Below are positions 27,369 through 35,705 of a stretch of 64,000 bases of DNA, piece by piece. Source of the stretch: Paenibacillus sp. YYML68 (lineage in GTDB: Bacteria > Bacillota > Bacilli > Paenibacillales > NBRC-103111); contig NZ_BQYI01000001.1 of the NCBI RefSeq assembly GCF_027923405.1, positions 4,786,501 through 4,850,500 on the forward strand, given 5' to 3'. The notes beneath the pieces are model-generated. The model was not told where the DNA came from, ran no database searches, and saw only the letters and a list, made by a program, of their open reading frames with translations. A program made the position numbers and the translations under genes. The stretch's first letter is position 1. The number at the start of each line of letters is the position of its first letter.

Positions 27369-27391
27369 CAACAGTGACATTTGAATATGAT
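27363..27391 (+). promoter_or_regulatory. Predicted urtA promoter
   Basis: TTGACA (27363-27368), 17-nt spacer, TATGAT (27386-27391): near-consensus. It leaves an untranslated leader of about 125 nt before urtA in which I recognise no known riboswitch. Confidence 0.75.
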
Positions 27392-27523
27392 GAGTCATGT
27401 GAAGCTCAGTTCAACACCTGCAAGCCACAAGGCAACATGCCAGAAGCGTAAGCTTCCTTACCGCACATACCCTAGCGGCAGCAGGCACCCTTAGACAAAA
27501 TTCGAGAGACAGGGAGTGGTCGT

Positions 27524-28783
27524 ATGAACAGCACCAACAAGAAGAAGGGTCTCACCGCATTACTCGCCGTAAGCATGTCATTCACTGCACTATTGGCAGG
27601 CTGCGCTACAGAGAAGCCAGCATCAACAGGTGAAGCCACCTCCTCGCAAGCCGCACCGGAAGGCGACACCGTACCTGTAGGCGTCCTCCACTCGCTGACC
27701 GGCACGATGTCCATCAGTGAAGTATCTGTCCGCGACGCTTCGCTCATGGCGATTGAGGAGATCAACAAGGCAGGCGGCCTGCTCGGCAAGCAGCTGAAGC
27801 CAATCGTCGAGGATGGCGCATCCGACTGGCCGACGTTCGCTGAGAAGACGAAGAAGCTGCTGCAGAAGGATAAGGCTGTCGTCATCTTCGGTGGATGGAC
27901 ATCCGCAAGCCGTAAGGCGGTGCTGCCGGTCGTCGAGCAGAACAAGGGATTGTTCGTCTACCCGGTACAATATGAGGGTTTGGAATCATCTCCTAACATC
28001 TTCTACACGGGCGCAACAACGAACCAGCAGATCGTCCCTGCCGTAACATGGCTGCTCGAGAACAAGGGTAAGAAGTTCTTCCTGCTCGGCTCGGACTACG
28101 TCTTCCCTAGAACGGCGAACAAGATCATCAAGGAGCAGCTGAAGGCTGAAGGCGGTACCTTGATTGCTGAAGAATATACACCACTTGGACATACGGACTA
28201 CAATACTATTATTAGCAAAATCAAGAAAGAAAAACCTGACGTCGTCTTCAACACACTGAACGGAGACAGCAACGTCGCCTTCTTCAAGCAGCTGAAGGAC
28301 GCAGGGATTACGACGAAGGATCTGACGACACTGTCTGTCAGCATCGCCGAGGAAGAAATTCGCGGCATCGGTGCCTCCGTCCTCGAAGGCCACTACGCAG
28401 CGTGGAACTATTTCCAGACGACCGACACGCCGGAGAACAAGAAGTTCGTCGAGGCGTACAAGGCGAAGTATGGCGCAGACCGCGTGACTGACGACCCGAT
28501 CGAGGCTGGATATTTCGGCGTCTACGTATGGGCGGAAGCAGTGAAGAAGGCGGGCTCCTTCGACGTCGAGAAGGTGAAGGCTGCTGCCAAGGACATCGAG
28601 ATTAACGCGCCAGGCGGCAAAATCAAGTTCGACGGCGAAAGCCAGCACGTCTACAAGACAGTACGCATTGGTGAAATTATGGCCAACGGCCAGTTCAAGG
28701 AAGTATGGAACTCCGGCAGCCCTGTGAAGCCGGACCCGTTCCTCAAGACGTACCCTTGGGGCGCCGAAGTGACCAAGAAATAA
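27524..28783 (+). CDS. urtA: Urea ABC transporter binding lipoprotein UrtA
   Basis: Extracellular urea-capturing protein of the branched-chain amino acid/amide-binding class (Peripla_BP), 419 residues. The lipobox is TALLAGC, followed by a Ser/Thr-rich linker. [48 protein letters not shown] and [15 protein letters not shown] [14 protein letters not shown] blocks identify UrtA rather than LivJ or AmiC. It is divergent from the urease operon, which fits import of urea for intracellular hydrolysis. Confidence 0.94.
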   Translation: MNSTNKKKGLTALLAVSMSFTALLAGCATEKPASTGEATSSQAAPEGDTVPVGVLHSLTGTMSISEVSVRDASLMAIEEINKAGGLLGKQLKPIVEDGASDWPTFAEKTKKLLQKDKAVVIFGGWTSASRKAVLPVVEQNKGLFVYPVQYEGLESSPNIFYTGATTNQQIVPAVTWLLENKGKKFFLLGSDYVFPRTANKIIKEQLKAEGGTLIAEEYTPLGHTDYNTIISKIKKEKPDVVFNTLNGDSNVAFFKQLKDAGITTKDLTTLSVSIAEEEIRGIGASVLEGHYAAWNYFQTTDTPENKKFVEAYKAKYGADRVTDDPIEAGYFGVYVWAEAVKKAGSFDVEKVKAAAKDIEINAPGGKIKFDGESQHVYKTVRIGEIMANGQFKEVWNSGSPVKPDPFLKTYPWGAEVTKK

Positions 28784-28825
28784 TCGCACTCCTTACATCT
28801 TAAGAACGTAGCAATCATGTCGGCT

Positions 28826-28866
28826 GGGCTGCCTGATGGGAATACGGGCAGCCCTGCTTATTTTGT
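28826..28866 (+). terminator. Leaky terminator-like hairpin between urtA and urtB
   Basis: GGGCTGCC/GGCAGCCC (8 bp) followed by TGCTTATTTTG. It may reduce read-through so that the binding protein is made in excess over the membrane subunits. Confidence 0.55.
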
Positions 28867-28886
28867 GAACAAAGGAGGTCAGCCTC

Positions 28887-29792
28887 ATGAGCCTATTGCT
28901 CTTACAGCTATTCAATGGCATCTCGCTTAGCTCTATTCTGCTCCTGATCGCGCTCGGACTCGCCATTACGTTCGGACTCATGAACGTCATCAATATGGCA
29001 CACGGCGAGTTCATTATGATCGGCGCTTATATGACGTATATGATTCAGCAGCTGTTTCAGAAGCTGCTTCCGGAATCCGCCTTCGGCTATTATTTCATTC
29101 TATCGCTCGGTGTCGCCTTCGCCGTCGCGTTCACAATCGGCTGGCTGCTCGAGACGACGCTCATCCGCTACTTGTACGGTCGCCCGCTCGACAGCTTGCT
29201 CGCGACCTGGGGCGTCTCCCTCGTGCTGCAGCAGGTGGCGCGCTCGATCTTCGGCGCACCGAACGTCGCGGTCACCGCACCAGCTTGGCTCGATGGCGGT
29301 CTTGCGATCAACGACGAGCTCATGCTCCCGTACAAGAGACTATTCATCATCGCACTCGTCGCGATCAGCATTCTCGTCATCTACCTGTACATGTACCGTA
29401 CGCGGGGCGGCCGCAACATGCAGGCCGTCATGCAGAACCGCGGCATGGCTGCCTGCCTCGGCATCTCGACACGCCGCGTCGACGCACAGGCGTTCGCCTT
29501 CGGCTCTGGCATGGCCGGCATCGCAGGCTGCGCGCTGACACTGCTCGGTCCGATTGGACCGTCGATCGGCACCTACTACATCGTCGACGCCTTCATGGTC
29601 GTCGTACTCGGCGGCATCGGCAAGCTGATCGGCACCGTCGTCGGCGCACTCGGCATCGGCGTGCTGAACACCGCATTCGAGTACAGCACGAGCGCCACGC
29701 TCGGCAAGGTCATCGTATTCACCTTAATTATCGCCTTCCTCCAATGGAAGCCATCCGGTCTTGTGACGATCAAGTCGCGAGCGCTGGATTAG
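28887..29792 (+). CDS. urtB: Urea ABC transporter permease UrtB
   Basis: LivH-type membrane subunit, 301 residues, about eight helices. [19 protein letters not shown] is the conserved opening, and [18 protein letters not shown] and [18 protein letters not shown] are typical of UrtB. AAAGGAGG precedes the ATG. Forms the channel with UrtC. Confidence 0.94.
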   Translation: MSLLLLQLFNGISLSSILLLIALGLAITFGLMNVINMAHGEFIMIGAYMTYMIQQLFQKLLPESAFGYYFILSLGVAFAVAFTIGWLLETTLIRYLYGRPLDSLLATWGVSLVLQQVARSIFGAPNVAVTAPAWLDGGLAINDELMLPYKRLFIIALVAISILVIYLYMYRTRGGRNMQAVMQNRGMAACLGISTRRVDAQAFAFGSGMAGIAGCALTLLGPIGPSIGTYYIVDAFMVVVLGGIGKLIGTVVGALGIGVLNTAFEYSTSATLGKVIVFTLIIAFLQWKPSGLVTIKSRALD

Positions 29793-29819
29793 AATTTTAC
29801 AAGGAAAGGAGTCACTACT

Positions 29820-30950
29820 ATGATGCTTGCACCTTCTAATGTGAAGATCAAAATTGTACTAAGCGTCGTGCTCATCGGCCTGCTGCTGCTGGCGCCGACG
29901 GTACTGTCGGAGTTCCGACTATCGCTACTGGGCAAATTCCTCGCCTACGCCGTGCTCGCGATGGGGCTAGACCTCATCTGGGGCTATACCGGCATCCTAA
30001 GCCTCGGTCACGGCGTCTACTTCGGCCTCGGCGCGTACTGCATGGCGATGCACCTGAAGCTGACCGCCTCGGGCGGCGAGCTCCCCGATTTCATGTCCTG
30101 GAGCGGCGTCGAGAAGCTGCCTTGGTTCTGGGCACCGTTCGAATCAGCCACCCTCGCACTGCTGCTTGCCATACTCGTACCGATGGCGGTCGCCTTCGTG
30201 CTCGGCTACTTGACGTTCCGCAACCGGATCAAGGGAACGTTCTTCTCGATCCTGTCTCAGGCACTCGTCATCATTACCGTCACACTGTTCATCGGGCAGC
30301 AGGGCTACACCGGCGGTACGAACGGACTGACGAATTTCGATACGTTCCTTGGCATTCCGCTGGGCGATCCCGCAACGAAGCTGGGACTGTACTACGCAAC
30401 CGTCGGCATTGCCGCTATCTCTCTTGTGCTGTGTCTGTGGCTCGCCTCTAGCCGTCTCGGTAAAATATTGGTCGCGATCCGCGACGCTGAGAACCGCGTC
30501 CGCTTCATCGGCTACAATCCGGTGACGTTCAAGGTGTTCATCTACTGCTTATCCGCAGCGTTCGCCGGACTCGCTGGCATACTGTTCGTACTGCAGGAGG
30601 GCATCATATCGCCGGCGCAGATGGGCATCGTACCATCCATCGAGATGGTGCTGTGGGTGGCGATTGGCGGTCGGGCAACTGTGTTCGGCGCTCTGATCGG
30701 CGCAGTCGTGACGAATTCAGCGAAGACGATGTTCAGTGAGGCGTACCCGGAATGGTGGCCGATTATGCTCGGCGGCTTGTTCATCATCGTTGTTCTGTTC
30801 TTCCCCAAAGGCATTGTCGGCACGATCACCGACCTGTTCCAGCGCTGGAAGCCGCGCAAGCTGCAAGCTCCTGCCGCAGTCAGTCTGACAGGCGCACGAG
30901 CCTCAGCTTCCACCGCTGCATACGGAACGACCGACTCGCGTAAATCATAG
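29820..30950 (+). CDS. urtC: Urea ABC transporter permease UrtC
   Basis: LivM-type membrane subunit, 376 residues, about ten helices. LDLIWGYTGILSLGHGVYF and GGTNGLTNFDTFLGIPL are typical; the coupling loop is around LVAIRDAENRVRFIGYNP. The C-terminal ~40 residues (Ala/Ser/Thr-rich) are an extra cytoplasmic tail. AAGGAG is 8 nt before the ATG. Confidence 0.94.
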   Translation: MMLAPSNVKIKIVLSVVLIGLLLLAPTVLSEFRLSLLGKFLAYAVLAMGLDLIWGYTGILSLGHGVYFGLGAYCMAMHLKLTASGGELPDFMSWSGVEKLPWFWAPFESATLALLLAILVPMAVAFVLGYLTFRNRIKGTFFSILSQALVIITVTLFIGQQGYTGGTNGLTNFDTFLGIPLGDPATKLGLYYATVGIAAISLVLCLWLASSRLGKILVAIRDAENRVRFIGYNPVTFKVFIYCLSAAFAGLAGILFVLQEGIISPAQMGIVPSIEMVLWVAIGGRATVFGALIGAVVTNSAKTMFSEAYPEWWPIMLGGLFIIVVLFFPKGIVGTITDLFQRWKPRKLQAPAAVSLTGARASASTAAYGTTDSRKS

Positions 30951-30974
30951 GTTCTCGGAAGGGGGAATAACGAA

Positions 30975-31775
30975 ATGGCAATGGTATATACGTCTACACC
31001 GTCCGCACAAGCTCGTGCCGAAGCGCCGCTCATTCGAGTCGAGGAGCTCGAGGTCGACTTCGACGGGTTCAAGGCGATACGGAACCTGAACTTCTCTGTC
31101 CGTTCAGGGGAGCTCCGCTTCCTGATCGGACCGAACGGAGCAGGCAAGACGACGCTTCTTGACGTGCTGTGCGGCAAGGTGAAGCCCTCGAAGGGGCACG
31201 TCCTCTTCAAGGGACATATCGATCTGACGAAGTATCAGGAGCATCAGATTGCTCAGCAAGGGGTGGGCAGGAAATTCCAGGCTCCATCCATCTTCGGCAC
31301 GTTGTCGGTCCAAGAGAATATGCTGCTGTCTATGCGGCAGAAGCGCGGATTGCTCAGCTCCCTCATTACGAAGACCCGTCCAGAGCAGAAGGAAAAGCTG
31401 CATTATTATCTCGACATGATCGGACTGACCGGCCAGGCTCAGGAGCGCGCAGGCGCACTCTCCCACGGCCAGAAGCAGTGGCTCGAGATCGGGATGCTGC
31501 TCATCCAGGAGCCGGAGCTGCTGCTGCTCGACGAGCCAGCGGCCGGCATGACCGATAGCGAGACCGAGAAGACAGGTGAGCTGCTCGTACGTATCGCCAG
31601 CAAGCAGACGGTCATCGTCGTCGAGCACGACATGGACTTCGTGCGCCAGTTCGCCGAGACGGTGACGGTCATGCATGAGGGCTCTGTTCTTCGCGAAGGG
31701 TCGATGGAGGACATTCAGAACGATGAGAAGGTAGCAGAGGTGTACTTGGGACGGCGAGGTGAGCGGCATGAGTAA
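30975..31775 (+). CDS. urtD: Urea ABC transporter ATPase UrtD
   Basis: First ATPase (LivG class), 266 residues. Walker A GPNGAGKTTLLDVLCGK, signature SHGQKQWLEIG, Walker B LLLLDEPAAGMTD and switch His in VVEHDMDFV. The N-terminal ~20 residues are a variable extension. Its end overlaps the urtE start. Confidence 0.94.
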   Translation: MAMVYTSTPSAQARAEAPLIRVEELEVDFDGFKAIRNLNFSVRSGELRFLIGPNGAGKTTLLDVLCGKVKPSKGHVLFKGHIDLTKYQEHQIAQQGVGRKFQAPSIFGTLSVQENMLLSMRQKRGLLSSLITKTRPEQKEKLHYYLDMIGLTGQAQERAGALSHGQKQWLEIGMLLIQEPELLLLDEPAAGMTDSETEKTGELLVRIASKQTVIVVEHDMDFVRQFAETVTVMHEGSVLREGSMEDIQNDEKVAEVYLGRRGERHE

Positions 31776-32496
31776 CGCAACAGGAACAGGACAAACATTG
31801 ACGTTATCTGGAATTGAGGCTGGCTATGGAGAGAGTATGGTGCTGCGCAGCGTACAGCTGAAGGTGGAGCCCGGTCAAGTCGTCTGCCTGATGGGCCGCA
31901 ACGGCGTCGGCAAGACGACGCTGATGAAGACGATTATGGGTCTCATCAAGCCGCGCAGCGGCAAGGTTGTCTACGGGGACGCAGACATTACCACAGCTCC
32001 GCCCGACCGGCGGGCGAAGCGCGGCATTAGCTATGTGCCGCAGGGGCGGGACATTTTTCAGCAGCTAACGGTAGAGGAGAACATCCGGCTCGGTCTCGAG
32101 GCCGCCTCCGCCGAGAAGCGCAAGGCTGGCATACCACCTCACGTCTACGAGATGTTCCCGGTGCTGAAGGAGATGCTGCATCGCAAGGGCGGCGACCTGA
32201 GCGGCGGCCAGCAGCAGCAGCTGTCCATCGCCCGCGCCATCGTCTCCGATCCCGAGCTGCTGCTGCTCGACGAGCCGATGGAGGGCATTCAGCCATCGAT
32301 CGTGATGGACATCGAGAATGCGATCGCCTCCATTAAGGCGGCTGGTCGAACGTCCGTTCTACTCATCGAGCAGAGCCTCGCCTTCGCCACGTCGATCGCA
32401 GACTATTACTACGTCATCGACAAGGGCACGGTCGTTGCTGAGGGCAAGGGCGCGGAGCTGAGTGAGGAGCAGATGCGCAAGCATTTGGCCGTATGA
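31768..32496 (+). CDS. urtE: Urea ABC transporter ATPase UrtE
   Basis: Second ATPase (LivF class), 242 residues. Walker A GRNGVGKTTLMKTIMG, YVPQGRDIFQQLTVEEN, signature LSGGQQQQLSIARA, Walker B LLLLDEPMEGIQPS. The ATG at 31768 overlaps the urtD stop (ATGAGTAA) with GAGGTGA upstream; a GTG three codons earlier is less likely. A terminator follows the stop. Confidence 0.94.
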   Translation: MSNATGTGQTLTLSGIEAGYGESMVLRSVQLKVEPGQVVCLMGRNGVGKTTLMKTIMGLIKPRSGKVVYGDADITTAPPDRRAKRGISYVPQGRDIFQQLTVEENIRLGLEAASAEKRKAGIPPHVYEMFPVLKEMLHRKGGDLSGGQQQQLSIARAIVSDPELLLLDEPMEGIQPSIVMDIENAIASIKAAGRTSVLLIEQSLAFATSIADYYYVIDKGTVVAEGKGAELSEEQMRKHLAV

Positions 32497-32547
32497 TCAA
32501 GATGCAGCGTGACGCAGTACGTGACCGCCTAGCCATGACGAAGCGAA

Positions 32548-32591
32548 AAGGATGAACTCCGCACCCACATGCGAGGTTCATCCTTCTTTTT
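32548..32591. terminator. Terminator of the urt operon
   Basis: AAGGATGAAC/GTTCATCCTT, 10 bp, followed by CTTTTTAG on the plus strand and TTTTCG on the minus strand, so it can also end the convergent HesB-like gene. Confidence 0.85.
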
Positions 32592-32859
32592 AGCAGCAGC
32601 TATCCGCCCCCACCATTACCAATTGGTCATTGTCCACGTCAAGCGTGAGCTTCTTGCTTTCTTCCATAATCTTCCGTTCAATTGCAACAGGTATACCATT
32701 AATCACTGTCGTTATATCACTTTGCTCCAGCTGCTCCAGAACAAGTCCCATCTTAGGTCCGCTGCAACCCATACCGTCAAAAACTACCCGCATTCCATTC
32801 ACTTGATGCTCGTCCAGTAACGCCTGGATTGCATCTCTTGCTGCCGAAGTAATGATCAT
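32590..32859 (-). CDS. HesB/IscA-like small protein
   Basis: An 89-residue protein with the HesB/IscA fold, probably handling iron-sulfur clusters. The conserved first Cys is at 32 (GMGCSGPKMGLVLE). Instead of the C-x-C tail of IscA it ends in SCC (Cys88-Cys89), the pattern of the HesB-related subfamily in which the first Cys is selenocysteine in some anaerobes. No isc or suf genes are nearby. GGGAGG lies about 11 nt before the ATG. Stand-alone gene. Confidence 0.8.
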   Translation of the reverse strand: MIITSAARDAIQALLDEHQVNGMRVVFDGMGCSGPKMGLVLEQLEQSDITTVINGIPVAIERKIMEESKKLTLDVDNDQLVMVGADSCC

Positions 32860-32963
32860 GCTCTATCTTCACCTCCCTTCAGTCTATTCAAATACTCCGT
32901 CTACATATCAGTACCTATTAATATGTTCATCATATTAGTACCTTCTAATGTATTTGTCAAATA

Positions 32964-33039
32964 GTTCTCTGGGAGATGGTCGAGGCGACCATCTAAGAAC
33001 CGCAAAGAAGCTCCCCATGTACCTACAGCAGGGGAGCTT
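32964..33039. other. Two tandem hairpins
   Basis: First: AGATGGTCG/CGACCATCT (32974-32994) flanked by GTTCT and AGAAC (32964-33000), a two-part dyad. Second: AAGCTCCCC/GGGGAGCTT (33008-33039), which on the minus strand is followed by CTTTG and may terminate the chemoreceptor-like gene at 33108. The first is unexplained. Confidence 0.5.
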
Positions 33040-33107
33040 ACACGTGACTTCGATGCAGCATGTTAAACCAAGACCCTCCGAGACGTGACGTTAATCCAGA
33101 CACCACT

Positions 33108-34619
33108 CTACTCCACTGACAGATCTAATCCAACAACCCCGATCCGACGACCCGATGCATCTGTGATCGCAGCGGCAATCGTCATACACGGGCGCTTCGT
33201 AATCGCCGAAATGTAGATGCGGGAGACGTACGTCCCTTCGCGCATCGCGCCCTGCCACCAATCACGGTGCTTCGCATTGAGTAAGCCCGCCTTCGGCTCA
33301 GAGAAGATGAATGTCCCGTCCTCGCGGTTCGACCAGATCGCTTGAATACCAGCGTTGCCCATCATGTATGCCTTGAGCAGCCGCTCATGCAGATGCAACT
33401 CCAAGGACTGAATGCCAGGCTCCGCTGCAATGCTCTTCACGAGCGCGACGAGCGCCTCGACCTGCTGCGAGGAATGTCCACTGCCTTCGCCGAGTTCTCC
33501 GCTCTCCTGCAGCGCGCTGCTCAGCTCCTCCGCATCCTTCAGCAAATTGTCGCTGACTGCTCCCAGCTCCTCGATCTGCTCTCTCTGCTTCGACACATAT
33601 TCGAGCGTATGATCGAGGTCGCCGATCGTCTCGCCGATCGTCCCAACCGCCTGCTGCAGCCCGTCCGCTGTCACATGGATCAGCTCGGCCTGCCGGTGGG
33701 CGAAGTCCACTGCTTGCCCGACGATCGAATGAACGTCGATCACCTTGTCGTAGATGAGCTCTAGCCTCTGCTTCACTTCCATAATCTCATCCAAGCCCTG
33801 CGCCACCGACTCCTTCTCCTTCTCGACCGAGGCGACGACCTGGTTGACGCCTTGCGTGACATTGTCGAGCAACTGCGAGGAACGGGCTACCGCCCCCTTG
33901 CTCTGATCGGCAAGCTGACGAATGCGCCCTGCGACGACGGCGAAGCCTCTCCCCGCTTCACCCGCACGCGCCGATTCAATCGAGGCGTTCAAGGCGAGCA
34001 GCGACGTCTCCTCGACGATGCCGACGAGATCCGCGTTCATCGCTTCAATATGGCTAATGTAACGGAGCAGATCCTGAATGTTGTCCCACATCATCTCGTT
34101 GGACAGCTTCATCTCACCCATTACACGATCCGTGCTCTGCAAGTCCTGCACAATCTCCATCACCACATCCTTCGTCCCCGCAACCTGCTGCTGCATGCCA
34201 TCAGACAGACGCTGAATGTGCGCGGTGAGCTCGGTGACATCGTTCATCATAACGAACGCTGACTCAATATGGTGCATCGCCGACGTACTCCGTGCGCGCA
34301 ATCGCCCCTCCTGCCGCTGCGTATCGTCCGCCGTTCGCTGCAACCCTTGGCTATGCCGGTTCACTTCCTCCATCGCCGCGCCGAGACGATCTGCGGCAAC
34401 CTGCATATCGTAGCTCATCGCGCGCAGCCTCTGCTTCGACTGCTCGAGCTCGCCCGAGAGCTGTCGCCACTTGCCAGCCAGCTTCAGCAGCAAGAGTCCG
34501 AGCAGCAGCATTCCTGCCGCCAGCAGCGCCTTGTACCACCAGATCATTGGTACGAGCATCACTGCGACGAGCACAATTCCCCATATTCCAGCCATTCGGA
34601 TCGACATCGTTGTCCCCAT
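33108..34619 (-). CDS. Chemoreceptor-like protein with C-terminal Cache-like module
   Basis: 503 residues. Two closely spaced hydrophobic helices at ~5-50 ([20 protein letters not shown] and following) leave almost no extracellular loop. The MA-type coiled coil follows, with a hairpin-tip-like segment [20 protein letters not shown] that is degenerate compared with the usual [19 protein letters not shown]. After it, the last ~100 residues (from [20 protein letters not shown] to [13 protein letters not shown]) look like a Cache/PAS-type ligand domain, here cytoplasmic. This order is the reverse of a normal receptor. The ATG at 34619 follows GAGGTGA; a longer frame has no support. Confidence 0.75.
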   Translation of the reverse strand: MGTTMSIRMAGIWGIVLVAVMLVPMIWWYKALLAAGMLLLGLLLLKLAGKWRQLSGELEQSKQRLRAMSYDMQVAADRLGAAMEEVNRHSQGLQRTADDTQRQEGRLRARSTSAMHHIESAFVMMNDVTELTAHIQRLSDGMQQQVAGTKDVVMEIVQDLQSTDRVMGEMKLSNEMMWDNIQDLLRYISHIEAMNADLVGIVEETSLLALNASIESARAGEAGRGFAVVAGRIRQLADQSKGAVARSSQLLDNVTQGVNQVVASVEKEKESVAQGLDEIMEVKQRLELIYDKVIDVHSIVGQAVDFAHRQAELIHVTADGLQQAVGTIGETIGDLDHTLEYVSKQREQIEELGAVSDNLLKDAEELSSALQESGELGEGSGHSSQQVEALVALVKSIAAEPGIQSLELHLHERLLKAYMMGNAGIQAIWSNREDGTFIFSEPKAGLLNAKHRDWWQGAMREGTYVSRIYISAITKRPCMTIAAAITDASGRRIGVVGLDLSVE

Positions 34620-34691
34620 AGCGTCACCTCTTGTGTATGTCATGTTTCCTAACATTATATCAGCACAGGGGGCAGAAAGAAATCAATACAA

Positions 34692-34719
34692 CAAAAAAAA
34701 CACGAGCTCATCGCCCGTG
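34692..34719 (-). terminator. Terminator downstream of the hprK paralogue
   Basis: On the minus strand CACGGGC/GCTCGTG (7 bp with one G-T pair, 5-nt loop) followed by eight T. It begins 2 nt after the stop codon. Confidence 0.85.
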
Positions 34720-34721
34720 CC

Positions 34722-35633
34722 TCAGTCGTCGCTCTGTAGTCGCTTCATAAAATCTTCAGCCGCGCTGTAGCCCTGTTGCCGCAGGTACCAATTGTTCGCC
34801 GCCGCCTCGACCAAGCCGGCCACGTCCCTTCCGGGCTGCAGCTGAATCTCGATATGTGGAATCTTAATATCCATATACTCGGTAAATTTGGGCTCCAGCT
34901 CAAGATCGTTGTTCAACGCATCGTCCTGCCACTTCGACAGCTCGATATCGAGCACGATGCGCGTCTCGTCCTGGAACGCCTTACGCCCGTACAGCCGCGA
35001 GACGTTAACGAGCCCGATGCTGCGCAGTGCGAGGAACTCCTTCGTCTTGCCGTTGTGCGTGCCGAGAATCGTCTCCGGCCCAATCTTCTTCAGCACGACG
35101 ATATCGTCGGCTACGAGCCGGTGTCCGCGCCGAATGAGCGTGTGGGCCGTCTCGCTCTTGCCTACACCTGACTTGCCCCGCAGCAGAATGCCGATTCCCG
35201 ACACGTTCACGCACACGCCATGAATCGCGATCTCCGGAGCGAGCGCCTTAGCAAGGAACGAATCGACCAGCTCGAGAAAGCGGTACGTCGGATGGGAGGT
35301 CCGCAGCAGCGGGATGCCCTCCTCCTCGCAATACTTCGTCAAATATTTAAGCCCCTCCTGATTGCGAGTCACGACGAAGCAAGGCGGGTGATACTTCACC
35401 ATATTGCCAATGCGCAGGTTGCGGTCCTCCTCGCTCATCTTGTGCAAATACGTGATCTCCTTGCGGCCGAGCACCTGAACGTGGGCGTGTGGGAAGTAGT
35501 CGAAATAACCAACGAACTCCAGGCCCGGACGGTTCGCACGCGAATGCGGTATTTCCCGATGAAGCTGAGTATTTCCTGCCAATATTTCCAGATTAAAGCG
35601 CTTTACTAAATCTTGCACCGTTACTGATTTCAT
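34722..35633 (-). CDS. Divergent HPr kinase/phosphorylase paralogue
   Basis: A full-length HprK-like protein (303 residues) with N-terminal HprK_N domain and a C-terminal P-loop domain. Seen: IAIHGVCVNVSGIG (His138), Walker A GKSGVGKSE (153-161), VADD (174-177) and the phosphorylase-loop-like LQPGRD. Normally the family has LEIRGLGI with a metal-binding Glu; here it reads LALRSIGLVNV, so the Glu (residue 202) is Ala and the Gly is Ser. The gene is not beside lgt or ppaX as the canonical hprK is. It may be a paralogue with altered or lost catalysis. The ATG at 35633 has AGGAGG 8 nt upstream. It lies 72 nt after a MEDS kinase gene on the same strand. Confidence 0.85.
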   Translation of the reverse strand: MKSVTVQDLVKRFNLEILAGNTQLHREIPHSRANRPGLEFVGYFDYFPHAHVQVLGRKEITYLHKMSEEDRNLRIGNMVKYHPPCFVVTRNQEGLKYLTKYCEEEGIPLLRTSHPTYRFLELVDSFLAKALAPEIAIHGVCVNVSGIGILLRGKSGVGKSETAHTLIRRGHRLVADDIVVLKKIGPETILGTHNGKTKEFLALRSIGLVNVSRLYGRKAFQDETRIVLDIELSKWQDDALNNDLELEPKFTEYMDIKIPHIEIQLQPGRDVAGLVEAAANNWYLRQQGYSAAEDFMKRLQSDD

Positions 35634-35705
35634 ATCGGAATCCTCCTGATCGTGGCATCTTGACATCAGCTACATTCTTAACGAAGGGCGGCAGAAGATA
35701 CGTCA

